A DNA stretch of 64,000 bases from Arthrobacter oryzae (GTDB lineage: Bacteria; Actinomycetota; Actinomycetes; Actinomycetales; Micrococcaceae), in NCBI RefSeq assembly GCF_030718995.1, contig NZ_CP132204.1, positions 1,178,001-1,242,000 on the forward strand. The letters are read 5' to 3'. The first letter of the stretch is position 1, and the number at the start of each line of letters is the position of its first letter. The translations under genes were made by a program, and so were the position numbers. Shown one piece after another: positions 57,949-64,000 of this stretch. Under the pieces are notes generated by a model that saw nothing but the letters and a program-made list of their open reading frames with translations, searched no databases and was not told the DNA's origin.

Positions 57949-58755
57949 TCAGGGAACCCCGAACCCGGCGTCTGCGAGCGTCTTCCGGCCTTCGGAACCC
58001 GTCACCATGGCGATGAAAGCCGCGGCGAGTTCCTTGTTCCTGCTCGGGCCAACGGTGGCGATGGGATAGGTGTTGACGGCTTCGGCTGCTTCCGGGAACG
58101 GGATTCCCTTCACCTTGCCGCCTGATCCTTTGACGTCGGTGACGTAGACCAGGCCGGCGTCGGCCTCGGCGGAGGCCACCTTGCCCAGGACATCGGTGAC
58201 GGACGATTCCTCGCTGACCGGGGCAAGCGTTACACCTGCCGCCTTTTCCACGGCGTACGTTGCGGCACCGCAGGGAACCTGGCCGGCGCACACAACCACT
58301 TTGACGCCGGGCCGGGCGAGATCCGCCAGGGAAGCGATGGCGGCCGGGTTGGACGGCGGAACGGCTATCTGCAGGTGGTTGGTGGCAAAGTTCGTGGCCG
58401 CACCGTCGAGGAGCCCGGCGTCGGCGAGCTTGGCCATGTTCCTGGGGTCCGCCGAAGCAAACACATCAGCGGGCGCACCTTGGGTGATCTGCGTGGCCAG
58501 GTCCGAGGAGCCGGCGAAGCTGAGCGCCACCGTAGCCCCGGGGTTCTTCGCTTCGAACTCGTCCGCCAGTGCGCTGAAGCTGGCCTTGAGGGAGGCGGCA
58601 GCAAAAACCGTGACCGTTCCGGTGAGCTGACCGGCCGCGTCCGAGGACGCGTTTCCGCCAGGGCCGGTCGGCGCCGATGGTGCGCAGGCAGCCAGGCCGG
58701 GGGTGAGCACGGCCGCTGCCAGCAGCGCTGCGATCCGAGGTTTCCCGGTGCTCAC
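57949..58755 (-). CDS. modA: Molybdate-binding lipoprotein
   Basis: 268 aa from GTG 58755. Lipoprotein signal with lipobox LAAC near residue 24, then the periplasmic-binding fold of ModA ([51 protein letters not shown]). Captures molybdate outside the membrane. Overlaps the upstream regulator gene by 4 nt. Confidence 0.92.
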   Translation of the reverse strand: MSTGKPRIAALLAAAVLTPGLAACAPSAPTGPGGNASSDAAGQLTGTVTVFAAASLKASFSALADEFEAKNPGATVALSFAGSSDLATQITQGAPADVFASADPRNMAKLADAGLLDGAATNFATNHLQIAVPPSNPAAIASLADLARPGVKVVVCAGQVPCGAATYAVEKAAGVTLAPVSEESSVTDVLGKVASAEADAGLVYVTDVKGSGGKVKGIPFPEAAEAVNTYPIATVGPSRNKELAAAFIAMVTGSEGRKTLADAGFGVP

Positions 58756-59162
58756 ACGATGCCCTTTCCCTGCGGAGTTTCAATGATCACCGTGGTGGCT
58801 TTGACCACGGCCGTTGCCACGGAGCCCAGCTCCAGGCCGAGATCCCGCACGGCCTCGCTGCTCATCAGTGACACCACGCGGAACGGCCCGCACTGCAGTT
58901 CGACCTGGGCCATGACCTTGTCCGCCGTGATGCCCGTGACCAGCCCCACGAACCTGTTCCGGGCCGAACTTCCCACCCGGGTGGGGTCCTCCGGCAGCTG
59001 CGCCTGCTCGCGGGCCAGGGTGGCCAGCTCGAACCCGTCCACGGCCAGGCGCCCGGAGTCATCCTTCACCGGGGTGAGGCTGCCGTTTTCGGTCCAGCGG
59101 CGGACGGTGTCGTCGCTGACGCCCAGGAACCTGGCAGCTTCCGCAATCCGAATGGTAGGCAT
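58752..59162 (-). CDS. HTH-molbindin regulator of the mod operon
   Basis: 136 aa. N-terminal MerR/excisionase-type helix-turn-helix (IRIAEAARFLGVSDDTVRRW) joined to a molbindin (TOBE) domain (GSSARNRFVGLVTGITADKV; TAVVKATTVII). Such fusions sense molybdate. First gene of the mod operon, so it may autoregulate it. Confidence 0.85.
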   Translation of the reverse strand: MPTIRIAEAARFLGVSDDTVRRWTENGSLTPVKDDSGRLAVDGFELATLAREQAQLPEDPTRVGSSARNRFVGLVTGITADKVMAQVELQCGPFRVVSLMSSEAVRDLGLELGSVATAVVKATTVIIETPQGKGIV

Positions 59163-59330
59163 TTCTTCAGCCTAATACCTCATATGCGGATCCGGAAGGT
59201 CACTCCGGCCGCAAATTCGGAATGTGCTCGTCCTATTCAGGGTTGCCGTAGCGCCGGACATAGCCCGCCGTTCGCCACGGCAGTACGATTTTCGGTGGGG
59301 GCGGAGCCGCCGGCGCTGAGGAGCGTTGCA

Positions 59331-60665
59331 ATGAAATGGATCAGGCCTGACAGTCCGGATTATGACGAGTCCCGGAAGCTTTTCAACGCAATGATCGACC
59401 GGCGCCCGGCGGTCATTGCCCAATGCAGCACCCCTGCCGAAGTCGCCCAGGCCCTGCAGCATGCACGCGACAACGAACTGGCCGTGGCTGTCCGCGCCGG
59501 CGGGCATTCAGTGGCCGGAATGTCCATGAACGACGGCGGCCTGGTGGTGGACGTCCGGCCCATGAAGTCTGTCCGTGTGGACCCGGAGAACCGTACCGTA
59601 ACTGCCGGCGCGGGGCTCACGTGCGGCGAGTTTGACCGTGCCACGCAGGAGTACGGCCTGGCCCTGACCGGCGGACGGGTGTCCACCACCGGGCTGGCAG
59701 GCTTTACGCTGGGCGGCGGCTCGGGATGGCTGGAGCGGGCCTTCGGTTTTGCCTGCGACCATCTGATTTCGGTGGACCTGGTCACGGCCGACGGCGGGCA
59801 GGTGACGGCCAGTGCCCAGGAGAATCCCGAGCTGTTCTGGGCACTGCACGGCGGCGGCGGAAACTTCGGCGTGGCCACATCTTTTACCTTCGCGCTCCGT
59901 GAGCTGGGTCCAAAAGTCCATGCCGGCCTGATGGTCTGGCCTGGGGAGGCAGCCACCGACATCAGCCGCGGATTCCGGGAGCTGGCCCTCGCGGCCCCCG
60001 ACGAGGAATGCGCGACGCTGCTCTATTTCACTGCGCCGCCCGAGCCGTTCATGCCGCCGGAGATGGTTGGCAAGATGGCCGTCGGCGTGGTGTACATCTA
60101 CGCCGGTGACGCCGGCGTTGGTGCGGACCGTGCCAAGCCGTACCGGGCGCTCAGTCCGGCGGTTGACCTGGTGGAGGATACGAACTACGCCGACTTCCAG
60201 TGCTCACTGGATGATCCGCCAGGCTTGTACAACTACTGGAGCGCCGATTATCACAACGAACTTTCCGACGACGCCCTGGACATCGTCATCGACTCTGCCC
60301 GCAACCTGCCGGGCCAGCATTCCCAGCAGCTGATTGCTCGCTGGGGCGGCGCGGTGGGCGGACCGGCCGCAGCACTGACACCCCTGCAGAACCGCAACGC
60401 CAACTGGGTCAGCCACCCGTTCGGGCTGGGCGAAACACCGGCAGAGGGTCAGGAAGCCAAGGCATGGGTGAAGCATTTCCGCCACGACATTGCTCCCTAC
60501 GCCACCGGTGGCGTGTGGCTGAACTTCATCGGTGACGAAGGCCAGGCCAGGGTGCGGGCAGCGTTCGGGAACGAGAACTTCATCCGGCTGTCGCAAGTGA
60601 AACGCGAATACGATCCGGACAACGTGTTCCGCGGCAACCAGAACATCCCGCCTGCCCCGGCGTAG
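59331..60665 (+). CDS. FAD-linked oxidoreductase (BBE-type)
   Basis: 444 aa from ATG 59331 (GAGGAG 8 nt upstream). PCMH-type FAD domain with AVRAGGHSVAGMS, whose His is the usual covalent flavin site, and GRVSTTGLAGFTLGGGSGWL; C-terminal berberine-bridge tail (KREYDPDNVFRGNQNIPP). Substrate unknown; members oxidise sugars or alcohols. Confidence 0.88.
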   Translation: MKWIRPDSPDYDESRKLFNAMIDRRPAVIAQCSTPAEVAQALQHARDNELAVAVRAGGHSVAGMSMNDGGLVVDVRPMKSVRVDPENRTVTAGAGLTCGEFDRATQEYGLALTGGRVSTTGLAGFTLGGGSGWLERAFGFACDHLISVDLVTADGGQVTASAQENPELFWALHGGGGNFGVATSFTFALRELGPKVHAGLMVWPGEAATDISRGFRELALAAPDEECATLLYFTAPPEPFMPPEMVGKMAVGVVYIYAGDAGVGADRAKPYRALSPAVDLVEDTNYADFQCSLDDPPGLYNYWSADYHNELSDDALDIVIDSARNLPGQHSQQLIARWGGAVGGPAAALTPLQNRNANWVSHPFGLGETPAEGQEAKAWVKHFRHDIAPYATGGVWLNFIGDEGQARVRAAFGNENFIRLSQVKREYDPDNVFRGNQNIPPAPA

Positions 60666-60677
60666 GGGTGCCGCCGT

Positions 60678-62348
60678 TCAGCACCGGAAGTAGTGGTTCC
60701 TTTGAGGTTTTTGGCGTGGGTCGATGTGGGGCGGCGGGATGAACCACGGGATCCCGGTTTTGACCTGGATCTGCCACTGTTCTTTGTGGATCAGGTGGTG
60801 GTGATGGCTGCAGAGCAGGGTGCCGTTGTCGGTGCTGGTGGTTCCGCCGTGTGACCAGTAGGTGATGTGGTGGGCTTCGCACCAGGGGGCCGGGATGGTG
60901 CAGCCGGGGAAGGCGCAGCCCTGGTCGCGGGCGGTGAGGGCTTTGCGGATGTGGGGCGGGAAGATCCGGGTGGTCCGGCCGATGTCCAGGATGCGGCCCT
61001 GGCTGCCGAGGAGGACCGGGATGATGTCCGCGTCGCAGGCGATCTTCCGGACCGTTGAAGCGGTGACGGGGCCCGTGAACGTGAAGGAGCCCGTGCCGGG
61101 GATGGCTGACGTCCCGGTGACCCCGGCAGTGTTGCTACCTTGTCCGAGCCTGCCCAGGAGGTCGCGGTAGTCGATGGTGACCATGACCTGCGGCCGCATC
61201 CCGCCGGCGGCAGGCAGGTCTCCGGTGCTGAGTCCTGCTTTCGTGGCGCCGACGAGGCCGTCGAGTAGCCGCTGCGGCCTGGTGCGCAGGTCCAGGTATG
61301 GGTCCGCCGGGCCGCTCCCCTCAGCTTCGCAGTCGCCGCCTCCGGCTGTCTTGTCCTGGGTGCGGGGGTTAGTGGCGGTGTTCATCGCGGTCAGGAGGGG
61401 CTCGAACTGGTCCGGGGTGGCGAAGACCTCAAAGTGCTGGAGTCCGCGGCGGGGCCGGCGGAGGAAGACGCCCTGGCGGCGCCGGAGTTCTTCCTCGGAC
61501 GGTTCGGACCCGTCCTGGTCAAGCCCGTCGACCCAGTGCCGGGCGACCCGGGACAGCAGATCGGCATCGCTCTCGGCCGCCTGGCTGGTCAGCATGTGTT
61601 CCATACGGGCAACAGTCTCTCCGGGGGCGTGGTGCCGGACCCGGTCCAGGGCAAGCGTGATGATGGTCGCGGCGCGGGACGCGACAGTCCCTGCGGCCAC
61701 GGCGGCGGCGAGCACGGGTCGTGCCGGTTCCTCGTGGTGGCCGGTGATCCCCGTGCTGGGCAACAACGCTTCGGCAAGGCTGATCCGGCGACGGGCTTCG
61801 ACGGCGCTGATCCGCAATCGACCCCGCAGGAACTCGGCAGCATTCCTGTACCCGTCGTCAGCAGGGTCCGGTTCGGCCGGATCCGGCTCGATAGCCTGAA
61901 CCTGGCCGGCTGCCCAGCCGATGGGTCCGTGCACAGCAGTGGCTTCACCCCACCCGGTGGTCCAGCCGGCCGCCGCCCCCGGGCTAGCCGACCCCTGGGC
62001 CCGGCGCCGGGTCCGGTCCACGGCTCCGGCCGCCACCACCTGCAAAAACTCCGCCGCCCGGGAGATCTCCTCAACGTCGGCGGCGAAGTCGGCAGCCTCA
62101 CGAACGCCGAAACCTACAGCATCCCCCACCGCCGCCGACCCAATAGCCTTCAACAGCTGAAGGCTCCGGGCCAGATCACTGAACACGCCGTCGGACGCCG
62201 AAGCCTCCGGATTCCGCGGTCCCGCCGCGAGGATCCGCAGGCCGTGCGCTGCACTCGGAAGATCCGCCGCAGCAGTGTCAGGTACAGCGGGCCATGTGGC
62301 CCACCGCAACACCCCTTCTGTTGCTTCGCGTTCCCCAACGGCGTCCAT
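60678..62348 (-). CDS. DUF222/HNH endonuclease domain protein (13E12-type)
   Basis: 556 aa. A long N-terminal DUF222 region (~60-420) and a C-terminal HNH domain (CAFPGCTIPAPWCEAHHITY, then SHGGTTSTDNGTLLCSHHHH). These proteins are numerous in actinobacteria and their role is unknown; an association with mobile DNA has been suggested but nothing here supports it. Confidence 0.9.
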   Translation of the reverse strand: MDAVGEREATEGVLRWATWPAVPDTAAADLPSAAHGLRILAAGPRNPEASASDGVFSDLARSLQLLKAIGSAAVGDAVGFGVREAADFAADVEEISRAAEFLQVVAAGAVDRTRRRAQGSASPGAAAGWTTGWGEATAVHGPIGWAAGQVQAIEPDPAEPDPADDGYRNAAEFLRGRLRISAVEARRRISLAEALLPSTGITGHHEEPARPVLAAAVAAGTVASRAATIITLALDRVRHHAPGETVARMEHMLTSQAAESDADLLSRVARHWVDGLDQDGSEPSEEELRRRQGVFLRRPRRGLQHFEVFATPDQFEPLLTAMNTATNPRTQDKTAGGGDCEAEGSGPADPYLDLRTRPQRLLDGLVGATKAGLSTGDLPAAGGMRPQVMVTIDYRDLLGRLGQGSNTAGVTGTSAIPGTGSFTFTGPVTASTVRKIACDADIIPVLLGSQGRILDIGRTTRIFPPHIRKALTARDQGCAFPGCTIPAPWCEAHHITYWSHGGTTSTDNGTLLCSHHHHLIHKEQWQIQVKTGIPWFIPPPHIDPRQKPQRNHYFRC

Positions 62349-62410
62349 GGGATAACTCTGCCAAAGGGCACCGACAATTTACCCTTCGCGGCGGCCTGTC
62401 CAAAAGCAAC

Positions 62411-63358
62411 TCAGATCATGGCTGCAATGTCTTCGACTGCCTCTGACAATGCCGCCATGGATGCCGGGCCGCCATGACCCTCGTTTTCGATGACCGCAAG
62501 CCGGCTCGATTGCCATCGCCGATGCAACTGCCACGCGGTGGCAGCAGGACCGCTGATGTCTCGCCGCCCGTGGATGAGGTACCCGGGGATGCCGTTGAGC
62601 TCGTGAATCCGGGGGATGATCTCCTGTCCGTCGGTCAGGAATCCGTCGTGGGCCCAGTAGTGCGTCACGAGAAGGGCGAACGTCATGCGCTCATTCTCAT
62701 CGTCAAAAAGCGCGCCAGGAACCCAGTTGGGATCCAGGGATACATGCGTGGACTCCCAGCGGTCCCAGGCCAGGGCGGCCCGTCGGGCGTCATCGCGGTC
62801 TTCCCCGGCGAGCCGGCGGGCGTAGGCCTCCACAATGCGTTCGCCCGGGTTGGCGCGGGATGCCTCGGAAAACTCATTCCATGCTTCCGGGAAGATGCGT
62901 CCGACGTCCTCGGTGATCCATTCAACCTCGCTCCGGCTGGTGGTCGTCACTGCCACCAGGGCGATCCCGAGCACCCGGCCGGGATGTTTGAGGGCATAGG
63001 CGAGGGCAAGCGTGCTGCCCCAGGAAACTCCGGTGACGATCCACTTTTCGATACCCAGGTGCTTCCGCACCGCCTCAATGTCCTCGATGAGGGCCTGCGT
63101 GGTATTCCCGGACAGGTGGTCAAGGTCGTCCTGGACGGCCGGAGTGCTCTTGCCGCACCCGCGTTGATCCAGCCCGATGATCCTGAAGCGGGTGGGGTCG
63201 TGCCGTTTACGGTATCCGCCCTTGCCAAGGGAACCGCCGGGGCCACCGTGAAGGTACAGGACGGGAATGCCAGCAGGTTCGCCGGTCGATTCCCAGTAGA
63301 TCCTGGCATGGGGCACTTTCACCCAGCCGCTGATTGTTTCCGTTTGCTCGCCCGTCAC
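62411..63358 (-). CDS. Proline iminopeptidase-type alpha/beta hydrolase
   Basis: 315 aa from GTG 63358; ATG 63451 would add 31 residues lacking similarity and would overlap the divergent gene. Motifs: YLHGGPGGSLGKGG, IGLDQRGCGKSTP, nucleophile GVSWGSTLALAYALKHPGR, DGFL and the terminal catalytic His in ENEGHGG. Probably removes N-terminal proline from peptides; other substrates possible. Confidence 0.85.
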   Translation of the reverse strand: MTGEQTETISGWVKVPHARIYWESTGEPAGIPVLYLHGGPGGSLGKGGYRKRHDPTRFRIIGLDQRGCGKSTPAVQDDLDHLSGNTTQALIEDIEAVRKHLGIEKWIVTGVSWGSTLALAYALKHPGRVLGIALVAVTTTSRSEVEWITEDVGRIFPEAWNEFSEASRANPGERIVEAYARRLAGEDRDDARRAALAWDRWESTHVSLDPNWVPGALFDDENERMTFALLVTHYWAHDGFLTDGQEIIPRIHELNGIPGYLIHGRRDISGPAATAWQLHRRWQSSRLAVIENEGHGGPASMAALSEAVEDIAAMI

Positions 63359-63436
63359 CCGCCCACAATATGCCTGCCCCAGGCGGACCGCGCCCGCAAG
63401 CGACCTGGCGCCGCCGCGCCCCGGCACCCGCGGCAC

Positions 63437-63442
63437 TAGAAT
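63437..63442 (+). promoter_or_regulatory. -10 box TAGAAT of a probable leaderless gene
   Basis: TAGAAT ends 7 nt before the ATG at 63450 and no ribosome site lies between. Confidence 0.5.
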
Positions 63443-63449
63443 TTCCCCC

Positions 63450-64000
63450 ATGGCCGTTTACCTTGATCCGCCGCTCTGGCCTGCCCACGGAACCCACTTC
63501 TCGCACCTGATCTCCGACACGTCCCTCGACGAACTGCACCGCTTCGCAGAGGCCGCCGGCATCCCGGAACGTGCGTTCGACGGCGACCACTACGACGTCT
63601 CGGAAGCCCGGTACGGCGCCCTGGTGGAGGCCGGCGCCATCCCCGTGGAGGCCCGGGTCCTGGTCCGCAAGCTGATCGCCTGCGGGCTGCGGATACCTGC
63701 CCGCGAGCGCGGCAAGGCCCTCAAACTGCCGCTGCTGAACCGGTGGAACGCCGTCCTGCCCGGCCATGACGCCCTCTTCCTTGACCTCCTGGACCGCTGG
63801 GGCGAGGAACACCGGAAATACCACGGCCGCACCCACCTGCTGTCCGTCCTCGAAGCGCTGGACCTGCTCACCGAGCCGGCAGATCCGCCCCGCACCGTGG
63901 TCCTCGCGGCCTGGTTCCACGACGCCGTGTACCGCGGCATTGCCGGACAGGACGAGGAGGAATCGGCAAGGCTGGCGGAGGACAGGCTCCTGCACGCCGG
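63450..64000 (+). CDS. DUF4031 domain protein, 3' end outside the window
   Basis: The visible 183 residues start MAVYLDPPLWPAHGTHFSHL, typical of DUF4031, and continue into an HD-like region (YHGRTHLLSVLEALDLL; AAWFHDAVYRGIAGQDEEES) suggestive of a metal-dependent phosphohydrolase. Function unknown. Confidence 0.8.
   Translation, partial: MAVYLDPPLWPAHGTHFSHLISDTSLDELHRFAEAAGIPERAFDGDHYDVSEARYGALVEAGAIPVEARVLVRKLIACGLRIPARERGKALKLPLLNRWNAVLPGHDALFLDLLDRWGEEHRKYHGRTHLLSVLEALDLLTEPADPPRTVVLAAWFHDAVYRGIAGQDEEESARLAEDRLLHA

Noticed and set aside
60678..62348. DUF222/HNH gene as evidence of a mobile element or intein
   Set aside because: No flanking repeats, integrase or interrupted host gene; such genes are scattered through actinobacterial chromosomes.

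Overview
The window looks like a chromosomal segment of an Arthrobacter/Pseudarthrobacter-type actinobacterium (Micrococcaceae). The DNA is GC-rich. It carries a mycothiol-type formaldehyde dehydrogenase, a DUF3073 gene, a HspR-type HAIR operator in front of clpB, a DUF222/HNH protein, and dimethylglycine oxidase and heterotetrameric sarcosine oxidase genes of the kind described from Arthrobacter. No rRNA, tRNA, CRISPR array, insertion sequence or replication origin was seen.

Positions 1-44,400 are mostly dedicated to N-methyl one-carbon catabolism. On the left is a leftward sarcosine oxidase operon, glyA-soxB-soxD-soxA (soxA runs off the edge). Next come the ribulose monophosphate genes for formaldehyde fixation (hxlA, hxlB), divergent from an unusual ATPase/LuxR regulator, and then a BCCT betaine-type transporter. 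The main dimethylglycine cluster follows: purU, dimethylglycine oxidase, a cyclodeaminase-family protein, FolD, a MetF-like protein, an FdhF/YdeP-type formate dehydrogenase, NAD-dependent formaldehyde dehydrogenase, moeA and a shortened fdhD. A second purU plus dimethylglycine oxidase pair lies at 29.1-32.6 kb. After an amylase and a PhoD-like phosphatase comes a tightly overlapped leftward operon, mscR / MBL hydrolase / second formate dehydrogenase, which would take formaldehyde to CO2 through mycothiol. A metabolite:H+ symporter, creatinase and an IclR regulator complete the theme, since creatine yields sarcosine. Together the genes can take creatine and dimethylglycine to sarcosine and glycine, and dispose of the methyl groups as formaldehyde, methylene-THF, formate and CO2.

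Three GntR paralogues (5.4, 14.5 and 20.3 kb) each sit next to a 14-bp ACTGATATATCAGT-type palindrome, and a further site precedes the fdhA leader, so one regulon is likely. A different direct-repeat element, GCAACA-N13-GCAACA, lies in front of the BCCT gene and in front of the second dimethylglycine locus. In both places a damaged Rieske ferredoxin gene follows it.

Positions 44.4-64.0 kb are more ordinary: uraD-uraH, a small membrane protein, purF-purM, a VOC protein, DUF3073, a septum-formation-family protein, clpB, a secreted trypsin-like protease, an AhpD-like protein, modABC with a molbindin regulator (molybdate supply relevant to the formate dehydrogenases), an FAD-linked oxidoreductase, DUF222/HNH, a proline iminopeptidase-like hydrolase and the start of a DUF4031 protein.

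The most unusual signals are: (1) two intergenic arrays of a 14-nt motif with exactly 32-nt spacing, three forward and two inverted copies each, 38 kb apart; (2) a FolD whose catalytic lysine is replaced by isoleucine, encoded next to a separate cyclohydrolase-family protein; (3) a structured fdhA leader with a 19-codon ORF and two crossing helices; (4) two Rieske ferredoxin genes and an fdhD gene that have all lost internal segments.
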